A model generated the notes under the pieces. That model made no database searches. It was not told the DNA's origin and saw only the letters and a list, made by a program, of their open reading frames with translations. Below, piece by piece: positions 1-7,952 of a stretch of 26,870 bases of DNA. The stretch lies in the NCBI GenBank assembly GCA_964585635.1, contig CAZPEV010000024.1:1-26870 (forward strand), read 5' to 3'. The DNA is from CAZPEV01 sp964585635. Its GTDB lineage: Bacteria > Zixibacteria > MSB-5A5 > GN15 > JAAZOE01. Each line of letters begins with the position of its first letter. Positions within the stretch are counted from its first letter, which is position 1. Both the position numbers and the translations under genes were made by a program.

Positions 1-232
1 GCTCCGGGCTGGTCGACAGCATCGCGACCGGGGCACCGATCAGCTCTTCGAGGCGGCGAATGTATTTGATCGCGGTCGCCGGCAGCTGCGCCCAGGAGCG
101 CGCGCCCCGCGTGCTTTCCTGCCAGCCTTCAGCAACCTCGTAGACCGGTGCGATCTCGGCCTGCGCCGTGGTTCCGGCCGGGACATGGTCATAGATTTCC
201 TCGCCGCGGCGATAGGCGGTGCAGATCTTGAT
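1..232 (-). pseudogene. purA: C-terminal part of adenylosuccinate synthetase, in frame after an internal TAG
   Basis: Reading on past the TAG at 233-235 in the same frame gives 77 further sense codons to the window edge, beginning IKICTAYRRGEEIYDH and including YIRRLEELIGAPVAMLSTSP. This is the usual PurA C-terminus, including the segment before the conserved arginine/threonine end. No frameshift is needed, and 341 + 1 + 77 codons is close to the normal PurA length of about 425-430, so only the last few residues lie outside the window. It is a continuation of the next entry, not a separate gene. Confidence 0.85.
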
Positions 233-1258
233 CTAGTCGAACCCGTCGAGGACGTCGAGCTTGGTCAGGGCGATGCCGTCGATCCCGGCGGTCTTGATCG
301 CCTGGCCAACCGCTATCGCGTCGAACCAGCCGCAGCGCCGCGGCCGCCCGGTCACCGTGCCGAATTCTCGGCCGCGCTCGCCCAAGGTCTGGCCGATGGC
401 GTCGGTCAGCTCGGTCGGAAACGGCCCGGCGCCGACACGAGTCGTGTATGCCTTGACCACCCCCACCACTTCGCCGATCATATTCGGTCCGATCCCCAAC
501 CCGGTCAACGCCCCACCAACGGTCGTGTTGGACGACGTGCAAAAGGGATATGTCCCCAGATCGACGTCGAGCATCCCCCCCTGGGCGCCCTCGAATAATA
601 TCACCGCCCCCCCCTTGTGCGCCTCCTCCAGCAGCAGGGAGACATCTTTCATCATCGGGCGGAAGACGTCGCGCAACGCGACGAGGTCGCGGTATAACCG
701 GTCGAAATCTATTTTCAGGTCGCCGGAAAGCTGAGACAGATAGAAGTTTTTGCTCTGGCGCTGGCCCTCCAGCTTTTCTTTCAGCCGGTGGTCGTCGAAG
801 ATATCGGCCAGACGGATACCGTTGCGCCGGACTTTATCCTGATAGGCCGGCCCGATTCCCCGCCCGGTAGTGCCCAATCCCTGCCCGCCCCGGCCAATCT
901 CCTCAAGGCGGTCGACGGCGCAATGATACGGCATCACCAGGTTCACCGCCGCCGAAAGGAATAATCGGTCGGCGCAGTTGATACCGGCCGCCGTCAGCGC
1001 CCCCAACTCCTCCATGAAAACGAACGGATCGAGCACCACGCCGTTGCCGATCACGCAAATCTTTCCGGGATGCAAGATGCCCGAGGGTATCAGGCGCAGG
1101 GCATACTTGGCGCCAGCCACGACGACCGTGTGCCCCGCGTTGTTCCCTCCTTGAAAGCGGGCGACGATGTCGGCCTGATGTGACAGCAGGTCGACCACCT
1201 TCCCCTTGCCCTCATCGCCCCACTGACAACCGATGATGACTCTATTCTTTCTGGTCAT
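233..1258 (-). CDS. purA: Adenylosuccinate synthetase, N-terminal 341 residues, stopped by an in-frame TAG
   Basis: PurA joins IMP and aspartate using GTP, the first committed step from IMP to AMP, in the cytoplasm. The N-terminus shows the GTP-binding P-loop variant GCQWGDEGKGKVVD. GGNNAGHTVV, the TTGRGIGPAYQDK segment, the FEGAQGGMLDVDLGTYPF segment and TGRPRRCGWFDA are all present in order. The start is the ATG at 1256-1258, whose first bases overlap the engB stop (ATGA), so translation is probably coupled. Frame extension further upstream is just engB sequence. The reading frame ends at TAG 233-235 after KLDVLDGFD, where the family has a glutamate (DE/EE-IK), and the rest of the protein is intact beyond it. 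TAG is an ordinary stop elsewhere in this window. Whether this is a real mutation or a base error cannot be told from one sequence. Confidence 0.9.
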   Translation of the reverse strand: MTRKNRVIIGCQWGDEGKGKVVDLLSHQADIVARFQGGNNAGHTVVVAGAKYALRLIPSGILHPGKICVIGNGVVLDPFVFMEELGALTAAGINCADRLFLSAAVNLVMPYHCAVDRLEEIGRGGQGLGTTGRGIGPAYQDKVRRNGIRLADIFDDHRLKEKLEGQRQSKNFYLSQLSGDLKIDFDRLYRDLVALRDVFRPMMKDVSLLLEEAHKGGAVILFEGAQGGMLDVDLGTYPFCTSSNTTVGGALTGLGIGPNMIGEVVGVVKAYTTRVGAGPFPTELTDAIGQTLGERGREFGTVTGRPRRCGWFDAIAVGQAIKTAGIDGIALTKLDVLDGFD

Positions 1259-1848
1259 GCTACCACCTGGCGCACCCATCGCACCACCTCTTCATGTCCT
1301 AATTTTGTTCGAGATGAAAACGCCGTCAACTCGCCGTCGTCGCCGTCGCGCACCGTGACCTGGCGGATCGACCGCAGCGACTTCTCCAATTGGCTGCGGG
1401 TCAGTTTGTCAGCCTTGGTAACGACGATCAGAAACGGCAGCCCGCGATCGGCCACCCAATTCAGGAGCATCATATCGTCCGGCTGAACCTCGCGCCGGCA
1501 ATCGACGAGAAGAACCATCCCGCGCAGGTTCGGACTGGCGGTCAAATATCCCTCAACCAGCTTTCCCCACGACTTCTTAATCTCCGGCGGAACCTTGGCA
1601 TAGCCATACCCCGGCAGGTCGACCAGGTAAAAGCGGTCTTCCACGATATAGAAGTTCAGCGATTGCGTCTTGCCCGGCGTGGATGACACCCGGGCGATCG
1701 CTTTCCCCTCGGTGATACCGTTGATCAGGGTTGATTTGCCGACGTTTGACCGTCCCGCAAAGGCCACCGTCGGCCTGCGATCGGAGGGCGCTTTGGCGTG
1801 GTCAAACACCGAGGTGACATACGTGGCAGACAGCAATCCGCGACCCAC
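1255..1848 (-). CDS. engB: Ribosome-biogenesis GTPase EngB/YsxC
   Basis: EngB is a small TRAFAC-class GTPase needed for assembly of the large ribosomal subunit. Visible motifs: G1 GRSNVGKST (about residues 32-40), G2 region SSTPGKTQSLNFY, G3 DLPGYGYAKV and G4 TKAD, with the SS-T/K G5 loop (AFSSRTKLG) near the C-terminus. The length of 197 residues is normal. The start is GTG at 1846-1848. GGAGG lies 11 bases upstream of it, which favours this start over an internal one. The gene sits 75 bp after lon on the same strand and overlaps purA by 4 bp, so lon-engB-purA may be one transcript. Lon and EngB neighbouring each other is common in bacteria. Confidence 0.95.
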   Translation of the reverse strand: MGRGLLSATYVTSVFDHAKAPSDRRPTVAFAGRSNVGKSTLINGITEGKAIARVSSTPGKTQSLNFYIVEDRFYLVDLPGYGYAKVPPEIKKSWGKLVEGYLTASPNLRGMVLLVDCRREVQPDDMMLLNWVADRGLPFLIVVTKADKLTRSQLEKSLRSIRQVTVRDGDDGELTAFSSRTKLGHEEVVRWVRQVVA

Positions 1849-1923
1849 TGTTTTCGGAACCTCCGTTCTGTATCGGATTATGCCGGGTCAAGCTAAGCAG
1901 GGCCGACCCGGCCTGCAAGAGTT

Positions 1924-4347
1924 TTAACGCCTTCGTGTCTTGGCGGCGATCACTTTTTTCGAACGGGCCGTCCGGCGACGACGTTTGCGCCCGGAAGCCA
2001 GCAGGTCGGGGCCGAAGATGATTTTGAGGACATCCTCGATCTTCTTGACCATGTGCAACTTGAGATCCTGAATCAGTTCCTGGGGCAATTCATCGACATC
2101 TTTAGTGTTCTTGAAGGGGACAATAATCTCGACGATGCCGCTGCGCTTGGCCGCCAGGAGTTTTTCGTTGAGTCCTCCGACCGGGATAATATCCCCCGTC
2201 AGGGAGATTTCGCCGGTCATGGCGATCGTGGTCGATACCGGCCGTTTGGTCAAGGCCGAAATCATCGCCGCCACCATGGTAATCCCGGCCGAGGGTCCCT
2301 CTTTGGGCACCGCTCCTTCGGGGACATGGATATGAATCTCGGTATTGCCGATCTTCTTGAGGTCCAGCCCCAGCCGGTCGGCGTGCGACCGGATCCAAGT
2401 CAGCCCGGCCGTGGCCGACTCTTGCATGACTTCGCCGATCTTCCCGGTCAGCGTCAGCTTATGCTGGCCCGGCACCAGCGCGACCTCAATCGGCAGAATC
2501 TCCCCCCCGGTCTCGGTCCAGGCCAGGCCGATCGCATACCCTGGATCGGCGGTTTCCGGCACCTCGGCGTAGATATAGATCGGTGCTCCGATCAGCCCCG
2601 TGATATTCCTGGGGCCAAGCCGGTATGACCGATGCTTGGTGCGGGTGACTTCCTTCAACGTAATTTTACGGAAGGCGGATTGCAGTTTCCGCTCCAACTC
2701 ACGCACCCCGGCCTCGCGCGTGTATTCGCGAATCAGGTGGATCAGCCCCGGGTCGGTTACCTCAATCTGAAGATGATCGAGACCCAACTCCTTGCTGGTC
2801 TTGGGAATCAGGAATCGCCGCGCAATATGAACCTTTTCAAACTCCAAATACCCCGGCAACCGGATAATCTCCATCCGATCCTGCAACGGCAGCGGAATGT
2901 CATGGAGTGTATTGGCCGTGGTTAGAAAGAGAACCTCGGATAGGTCGAAATCAAGCTCCAGGTAGTTGTCGGAAAAAGCCACGTTCTGCTCCGGATCGAG
3001 CACTTCCAGCAACGCGGCCGCCGGGTCGCCCCGGAAATCGGCGCCGATCTTGTCGACTTCATCCAAAAGGAAAACGGGGTTGGCGGAACCGGCTTTCCGA
3101 ATCGACTGTAAAATCCGTCCCGGCATCGACCCGATATAGGTCCGGCGGTGGCCGCGAATCTCGGCCTCGTCGTGAATCCCTCCCAGCGACATCCGGACGA
3201 ACTTGCGCCCCAGCGCCCGGGCCACCGATTTTCCCAGCGACGTCTTGCCAACCCCGGGCGGGCCGACCAGGCAGAGGATCGGGCCGCGCACCTTGCCGGC
3301 CATCTTCAGCACCGCCAGATGCTCCATGATCCGCTTCTTGGGTTTCTCCAGGCCATAATGGTCATCATCAAGCGTCTTTTGAACTTCCTTGAAATCGGTC
3401 CGATCGGCGGTCCTGACGCCCCAGGGCAGCGCCAGCAGCCACTCCAGATACCCCCGTACGACGGCCGATTCGGCCGAATAGGGATGCATCTTGCCCAGCC
3501 GCTTTAACTCCTCTTCCGCCTTCACCCGCACCGGTTCCGGCGGTTTGAGTTCATCCAGCTTGGCGTGCAGTTCATCCAGTTCGCCGGCGGTGTCGTCGTA
3601 TTGCCCCAATTCCTCTTTGATCACCTTAAGCTGCTGTTGAAGATAATACTCCCGCTGGCTGCGGGACATCGATTCCCGGACGGTGCCGTCGATCCGCTGT
3701 TCTATTTTCAAAATCTCGATTTCGGCCGTCAGCAGGTCGATCAGGGCAAAAAATTGGCTCTTGACGGTGGGCGTTTCCAGGACCGACTGCTTCTGCTCAT
3801 TCTTCTGCACCATATGGGCGGCGATCGTATCGGCCAAGCGGCGATGGTCGGTGATGCTGCCCATCTGGGCGGTCACCTCATTGGGGATGCGTCGGTTAAG
3901 CTGAACGTAATCGGAGAACAGGTCCATAACGCGGCGCGACAAGGCCTCCGTTTCGGCATCTTCGGAATCACGCTCCGGCTCGATCACCTGAATCCTGGCC
4001 GCCAGGTATTCGGCCTTATCGACGAATTTGGTGATCTTTCCCCGCAGCAATCCCTCGACCAGCACCTTGAGCGTCCCATTGGGGAGCTTCATCACTTGCA
4101 GGACACGGGCCACGACGCCGACGCCGTAAAGATCGCCGGCCTCGGGATTGTCGACGGTCGGATTCCGTTGCGCCACCAAAAAGACCAGCTTGTCCAGAAC
4201 CATCGCCTCGTGCAGCGCGCTGATCGAAATCTGGCGGCCGATCAAGAGCGGGTAGATCATATAGGGAAAGATCACCACGTCCCGCAACGGCAGCACCGGC
4301 AGGCTGGACTTGACCTCGACCTTTTCGTTGTTGTGCGTATATATCAT
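1924..4347 (-). CDS. lon: ATP-dependent protease Lon (La)
   Basis: Lon is the cytoplasmic ATP-dependent serine protease that removes misfolded and regulatory proteins. In 807-residue numbering: LON substrate-binding domain from about residue 15 (PVLPLRDVVIFPYMIYPLL), Walker A GPPGVGKTS at 362-370, Walker B VFLLDEVDKIG near 425, catalytic Ser686 in PKEGPSAGITM and Lys729 in GGLNEKLLAAKRSG. The Ser-Lys spacing of 43 equals that of E. coli Lon. The frame can be opened 9 codons further to a TTG, but that TTG overlaps a candidate -10 element, while the ATG at 4345-4347 has GAGG 8 bases upstream, so the ATG was chosen. The last 20 or so residues form a strongly basic tail (GRKRRRRTARSKK and on), longer and more charged than usual. 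Confidence 0.97.
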   Translation of the reverse strand: MIYTHNNEKVEVKSSLPVLPLRDVVIFPYMIYPLLIGRQISISALHEAMVLDKLVFLVAQRNPTVDNPEAGDLYGVGVVARVLQVMKLPNGTLKVLVEGLLRGKITKFVDKAEYLAARIQVIEPERDSEDAETEALSRRVMDLFSDYVQLNRRIPNEVTAQMGSITDHRRLADTIAAHMVQKNEQKQSVLETPTVKSQFFALIDLLTAEIEILKIEQRIDGTVRESMSRSQREYYLQQQLKVIKEELGQYDDTAGELDELHAKLDELKPPEPVRVKAEEELKRLGKMHPYSAESAVVRGYLEWLLALPWGVRTADRTDFKEVQKTLDDDHYGLEKPKKRIMEHLAVLKMAGKVRGPILCLVGPPGVGKTSLGKSVARALGRKFVRMSLGGIHDEAEIRGHRRTYIGSMPGRILQSIRKAGSANPVFLLDEVDKIGADFRGDPAAALLEVLDPEQNVAFSDNYLELDFDLSEVLFLTTANTLHDIPLPLQDRMEIIRLPGYLEFEKVHIARRFLIPKTSKELGLDHLQIEVTDPGLIHLIREYTREAGVRELERKLQSAFRKITLKEVTRTKHRSYRLGPRNITGLIGAPIYIYAEVPETADPGYAIGLAWTETGGEILPIEVALVPGQHKLTLTGKIGEVMQESATAGLTWIRSHADRLGLDLKKIGNTEIHIHVPEGAVPKEGPSAGITMVAAMISALTKRPVSTTIAMTGEISLTGDIIPVGGLNEKLLAAKRSGIVEIIVPFKNTKDVDELPQELIQDLKLHMVKKIEDVLKIIFGPDLLASGRKRRRRTARSKKVIAAKTRRR

Positions 4348-4372
4348 GAGCCCGTCCTCTTTCGTAACCTCC

Positions 4373-4400
4373 AATATGCAGGATATTTCCCAAAAAGCAA
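4373..4400 (-). promoter_or_regulatory. Candidate lon promoter
   Basis: On the minus strand TTGCTT (4395-4400) is followed by a 16-bp spacer and CATATT (4373-4378). The predicted start of transcription falls just before the SD and the ATG at 4347. The -35 is weak, so this is a tentative call; it supports the ATG over the upstream TTG as lon start. Confidence 0.4.
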
Positions 4401-4475
4401 GGCGCTTCCTTCAGGATTCGCGATGGCCCGCCCTTTCGACAACGGCAATCCGCGGCGGCGAAGGACAAAAACCAG

Positions 4476-4503
4476 TTGACATTTCCATCGCGGCGGCTAT
4501 ATT
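4476..4503 (+). promoter_or_regulatory. sigma70-type promoter for the tRNA-Lys pair
   Basis: TTGACA (4476-4481), a 16-bp spacer, then TATATT (4498-4503). Transcription would begin around 4510, some 16 bases before the first tRNA. The -35 is a perfect match to consensus. Confidence 0.75.
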
Positions 4504-4525
4504 GCCTGCCTTAAAATGACCGGCT

Positions 4526-4597
4526 GGGGGTGTAGCTCAGTGGTAGAGCATCTGCCTTTTAAGCAGGTGGTCGATGGTTCGATCCCATCCACCCTCA
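4526..4597 (+). tRNA. tRNA-Lys (anticodon TTT)
   Basis: A complete cloverleaf of 72 nt can be drawn. Acceptor GGGGGTG pairs with CACCCTC (one G-T pair), the D stem is GCTC/GAGC, and the T arm is GATGG-TTCGATC-CCATC. The anticodon loop CTTTTAA gives TTT, lysine. The discriminator is A and CCA is not encoded. It is 17 bp upstream of a second lysine tRNA, and both lie behind one promoter. Confidence 0.95.
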
Positions 4598-4614
4598 TGA
4601 AAAGTGACGATAAT

Positions 4615-4687
4615 GCGCCATTAGCTCAGTCGGTAGAGCAGTTGACTCTTAATCAATTGGTCCGGGGTTCGAGTCCCTGATGGCGCA
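4615..4687 (+). tRNA. tRNA-Lys (anticodon CTT)
   Basis: A complete cloverleaf of 73 nt. Acceptor GCGCCAT pairs with ATGGCGC, the D arm starts TAGCTC, the T arm is CGGGG-TTCGAGT-CCCTG, and the anticodon loop CTCTTAA gives CTT, lysine. CCA is not encoded. A run of six T (4688-4693 area) follows directly and may help end the transcript. With the preceding gene this covers both lysine codons AAA and AAG. Confidence 0.95.
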
Positions 4688-4855
4688 TTTTTTGTCGGCC
4701 GGGCCGCGCCGATAAGCCTTCCCTTCATAATCGCTTTCAATTTCCGATGAAACGGCCATGTGCCTGCCTTGCGACGAGGGCCAACCCTTCTTCCCCGACC
4801 ATTCGCCACCCCTCGATATCCCCCGGCGCCTGCCTGCGGAAACCGCAAATAAACA

Positions 4856-4884
4856 TTGACAAGGTACTGGGGGAAAACTATATT
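4856..4884 (+). promoter_or_regulatory. Consensus promoter of the secreted-protein / TPR-activator operon
   Basis: TTGACA (4856-4861), a 17-bp spacer, then TATATT (4879-4884). Transcription should begin near 4891, giving a leader of about 108 nt before the ATG at 4999. This is one of the best promoters in the window and points to a sigma70-type input for the operon that encodes a sigma54 activator. Confidence 0.8.
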
Positions 4885-4886
4885 AT

Positions 4887-4926
4887 GGTTGTGAGAGTCT
4901 GGGTTATTGGATGCTCGCTCACAACC
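4887..4926 (+). promoter_or_regulatory. 5' leader stem-loop
   Basis: GGTTGTGAG (4887-4895) pairs perfectly with CTCACAACC (4918-4926) across a 22-nt loop. It sits at the predicted transcription start of the operon, about 70 nt before the SD. It could be an operator arm pair in DNA or a structured 5' end in RNA; no poly-T follows, so it is not a terminator. Confidence 0.5.
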
Positions 4927-4998
4927 TCACCACCTTCACCACACACGAAAGTTCTGTGATATGATATATCTATATAACCTTCAAGGAGGAGTGGTCAT

Positions 4999-5352
4999 AT
5001 GTGGCCCAAAGCGTTAGTCTCGGTCTTGACGGTCCTGTTGATAGTGGCCGTCTGTGCGCCGGCCGTCGCCTGGGACGGTCGTGCGCCCAACCTCGCCGAT
5101 CCCGACGAACATCCCTGGGGCGGCGATGGATATCATGACGGCGGTGACGACGGCCATTCTCCGGTCGGCGGGCTGCCCTCAATCAACAATATGACATTCT
5201 TCAGCCGGTTGGCGATTCAGCAGATCTGGCAGACCGTCCGCCAGTCCCTGGTGAAGTCAGTCACTGATGTTACGGCTCCCCACGACGCAGTCATCCCGGC
5301 GGCCATCAAACCGTCGGCAGTTACGGACACCAGAAGAACCGCGAGGTATTAG
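4999..5352 (+). CDS. Small secreted D/H/G-rich protein, unknown function
   Basis: This 117-residue protein is not recognised. Residues 1-24 are a clear signal peptide (MWPK, then a hydrophobic run ending APAVA before W). The mature part starts with a segment rich in Asp, His, Gly and Trp (about residues 30-55, for example DEHPWGGDGYHDGGDDGH), which could bind a metal. It continues with an amphipathic stretch (SRLAIQQIWQTVRQSLVKSV) and an unstructured Ala/Pro/Thr tail. Translation has a near-perfect SD (AAGGAGGA at 4983-4990, 8 bases before ATG). The next gene begins 5 bp after its TAG, so both are surely on one mRNA. It could be an exported signal peptide precursor, a metal-binding secreted protein or a stress-induced envelope protein. 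The linkage to a TPR regulator is the best clue. Confidence 0.75.
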   Translation: MWPKALVSVLTVLLIVAVCAPAVAWDGRAPNLADPDEHPWGGDGYHDGGDDGHSPVGGLPSINNMTFFSRLAIQQIWQTVRQSLVKSVTDVTAPHDAVIPAAIKPSAVTDTRRTARY

Positions 5353-5357
5353 GGCGT

Positions 5358-7632
5358 ATGTACCATGATGAGGCTACACACCCGGAATTCCGGTGTGAAC
5401 TGCTGCGACAGATGTCGCGAGCAGTTCAGACGGGGGACATTTCCGGCGGACTGCGGCTGGCCGAAACGGCCAGAACCGTCATGACCGACCGGAATGACCT
5501 GTCCGCCGGACAATTTCGGCGCCATGAAGCCCAGCTTCTCTTTGCCTCCCGTGAGTACCAAAAGGCCCTCACCTCCGCCCGATTGGCCGCGTCTCTTCTG
5601 ACCCCCTTCGGAGAAACCGCCGATTTGGCCTATGCCTTTCTGGTGGCAGGAATGGCCTTAATCAATTTGGGCAATTATCGGGAAGCCGAGACGGCGCTTT
5701 TTGACGCCGAATCGTTATTCAGACGCTGCGACGATGTGCGCGGGCGGCTGGATTCTCTCAACCAACTGGCTCGTATCTGTTTCACCAGGGCGGAATATAA
5801 AATCGCCCTCAAGTATTTGTTGGAAGCCATCAAGCTGGCCGNNNNNNNNNNTGGCCGACGCCTCCGGCGATCGTCATAATCTGGCCTCTCTGTGGGGGAA
5901 TCTGGGCCGGCTGTACACCCTTCTGGGGAACTTCCGCAAGGCGACCGAGGCCCTGGAAGTCAATATCGAGATTTCCGGCGAACTCGGTGATGATCGGGAA
6001 AAAGTCAAAGCGATGCTGTCGCTGGGATATGTCGAGATGCTGGGCGAGCAGTACGAGAAGGCCGAGGCCGATCTGGCTGACGCCTATCGCCTGCTGGCAG
6101 CCCACGACATGCAGCGGCAGATGGTCATCTACCAGACCTACCTGGGCGAATTGAGAACGCGGCGTCACGAATACGGCTCTGCCCGCCGGCTGCTGAACGA
6201 GGCGATCAATGGCGCCCGAATCCTGGCGCCGGAATCATCATTGATGGTCGCCCCGCTGCGCCACCTGGCGGCGCTGGAACTGGCCACCGGCAATATCACC
6301 GCCGCTTCGCAGTTGGCCAATCGCGCCTTGGCGCTGGCCAATAAGATCGAAGAAGCGATCGAAAAAGGGGCCGCGCTTCGCCTCCTGGCACAGATTGCCG
6401 CTCTGGAAGAAACCACGGGGCGTCGCACCGGCAACAAATCGAACGAGCTGTTCAACCAGGCGCTGGAAACCTTCGAGGAGATCGATGCTCGGTTTGAACG
6501 GGCCGAAACGCTGGTATTGATGGCGACGACCGCGGCCAAGCCATCGCGCTGGTCATTGGCCTGCCTGTTTCGGGCCGCCGATATCTACCGCCGGCTCGGC
6601 CTGACCGCCAAGTTCGACGGGACCCAAACCCTGATCAACGAAACCGATCTGACTTCCCCGGCTGCAGAAAGCGACCCGGCGGTCGGGCGCGATAACCTCC
6701 CGACCGTGATAACCGCCAGCCGCAGAATGCAGAAGATATTGACTGACCTTCGCCGCGCCGCGCGAACCGATCTCCCGGTGCTGCTATGCGGCGAAACCGG
6801 CACCGGCAAAGACCTTCTGGCCCAGTATTATCATATCCACACCGGCCGGAAGGGACGGTTCGTACCGGTCAATTGCGCCGCCTTTCCTGATACCCTGCTC
6901 GAATCCGAGCTGTTCGGTTATCGGAAGGGAGCGTTTACCGGCGCCGACGACGACAAAGACGGCCTTCTGCACCGCGCCGACGGAGGCACCTTCTTCCTGG
7001 ATGAGATCGGGGAACTGTCGCTGGTCTCGCAGGCCAAACTGCTGACCGTCATCGAGACCTGCCGCACCCGTCGGCTGGGAGACACCGCCGAAGAGGCGCT
7101 GGACATCCGCTTCATCGCCGCCACCAACTGCGATCTGGAGGGGATGGTGGCCGATGGGAAGTTCAGACGGGACCTGTATTATCGTCTGAGCGGCATTACC
7201 TTCACGATTCCATCGCTGGCCGAGCGGCCGGAGGATATTCCGCTGCTGCTGGCGCATTTCCTTCAAAAGGAAGGTGCCCTGGCCAAGGACGACCCCGTAG
7301 AGCCGATCCTGATTGCGGAGTTCTCCAGCCGGTCATGGCCGGGCAATGTCCGCCAGTTGGAATCAGAGGTCAAGAAGCTGATCTTGTTTTCCACCATCGC
7401 ACGCGAGGATTCCCTGGGCGAGCTGGCCGGCGTCCTGGTGCAGGATGAGACCGACAGCCAGACGGCCTCGCTGTTCAACCAGGTCGAACAATTTGAGAAA
7501 GGGCTGATTATCAGGGCGCTTCGACAGGCCGATGGGAACAAATCTAAAGCAGCGCGATCGCTCGCCATTCATGAATCGACCCTGCGAGCGAAAATGAAGC
7601 GTTACGATCTGGAACAGATGTCGGTTTCGTAA
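5358..7632 (+). CDS. TPR-domain sigma54-dependent transcriptional activator (bEBP), crossing an N gap
   Basis: A bacterial enhancer-binding protein: TPR repeats occupy about residues 1-420, an AAA+ sigma54-interaction domain about 440-670, and a Fis-type helix-turn-helix the C-terminus (NKSKAARSLAIHESTLRAKM). Walker A GETGTGKD lies at about 473-480, the sigma54-contacting loop GAFTGA at about 519-524 and the Walker B region GTFFLDEIGEL near 540. There is no receiver, GAF or PAS domain; the sensor is the TPR array. The 10 Ns at 5842-5851 put the two halves in different frames. If the identical 6 bases on both sides (TGGCCG) are merged, one 752-residue frame results and the 40-residue TPR spacing is kept exactly. 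It is co-transcribed with the secreted protein upstream and followed by a strong terminator. Targets would have -24/-12 promoters; none was found nearby. Confidence 0.93.
5842..5851. other. Scaffold gap (10 N), probably a false gap
   Basis: Ten Ns interrupt the TPR region of the activator gene. The last six bases before the gap (5836-5841) and the first six after it (5852-5857) are both TGGCCG. Collapsing them gives an uninterrupted reading frame, so the gap most likely represents two contig ends that overlap and no missing sequence. Confidence 0.9.
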
Positions 7633-7643
7633 GACCGTACGAA
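7626..7643. promoter_or_regulatory. Palindrome TTCGTA-N6-TACGAA, copy 1
   Basis: Perfect 6+6 inverted repeat with a 6-bp spacer that overlaps the stop codon of the TPR-activator gene. The same palindrome recurs 87 bp further on. The size fits a dimeric DNA-binding protein. Confidence 0.5.
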
Positions 7644-7665
7644 GTCGCGCATCTTCTCGCATATT

Positions 7666-7701
7666 GATAAGCGCATGCCACACATGCGCTTATCTTTTTT
7701 T
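7666..7701 (+). terminator. Rho-independent terminator of the TPR-activator operon
   Basis: A perfect 12-bp stem GATAAGCGCATG / CATGCGCTTATC with loop CCACA, followed by seven T. It lies 33 bp after the stop codon. Confidence 0.93.
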
Positions 7702-7712
7702 GGGGAGTTGCC

Positions 7713-7730
7713 TTCGTAAATCGATACGAA
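7713..7730. promoter_or_regulatory. Palindrome TTCGTA-N6-TACGAA, copy 2
   Basis: Second perfect copy, with the same arms and the same spacer length as 7626-7643 but a different spacer sequence, located 12 bp after the terminator T-run. Confidence 0.5.
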
Positions 7731-7907
7731 ATCTAGGGCGCCATCAGGCGGCGCAAAAACAGTCCTCGGGATGCAGTAATTCATTGTTAATCAATAAGAT
7801 ACATCGCACCAAAGAAGCTCTTTGGAGGAAAAGGCATAGCGGTTGCTTCTAAATAGAATGTCATTTTTACGTCCTTATTGCGCTGCTTTAGTAGTCCTTT
7901 TTTCTCG

Positions 7908-7952
7908 GCAAAGCCGCCCGTGCCAGAGGGGTGCACGGGTGGCTTGCTTTTT
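7908..7952 (+). terminator. Stem-loop with T-run in the 7702-8213 intergenic region
   Basis: GCAAAGCCGCCCGTGC (7908-7923) pairs with GCACGGGTGGCTTGC (7933-7947) with one bulge and one G-T pair, followed by five T. No gene ends just upstream, so it would terminate either read-through or a short RNA from 7740-7900. The rest of 7702-8213 holds the palindrome above and an 8-bp inverted repeat GGTAATCG (7955-7962) / CGATTACC (8010-8017). No convincing gene was seen there. Confidence 0.55.

Noticed and set aside
1..235. Genome-wide recoding of TAG as an explanation for the purA stop
   Set aside because: Several genes here end with TAG at their natural ends (secreted protein 5350-5352, PEP-CTERM, DUF5686-type, flavin reductase, AlkD-like, marR).
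1849..1923. Possible terminator between lon and engB
   Set aside because: GCAGGCC and GGCCCTGC can pair only with a bulge and no T-run follows.
4621..4848. Minus-strand ORF of 75 codons ending in SGTRTPDQLIKSQLLYRLS
   Set aside because: It is the antisense reading of the tRNA-Lys gene; such peptides are a known artefact of tRNA shadows.
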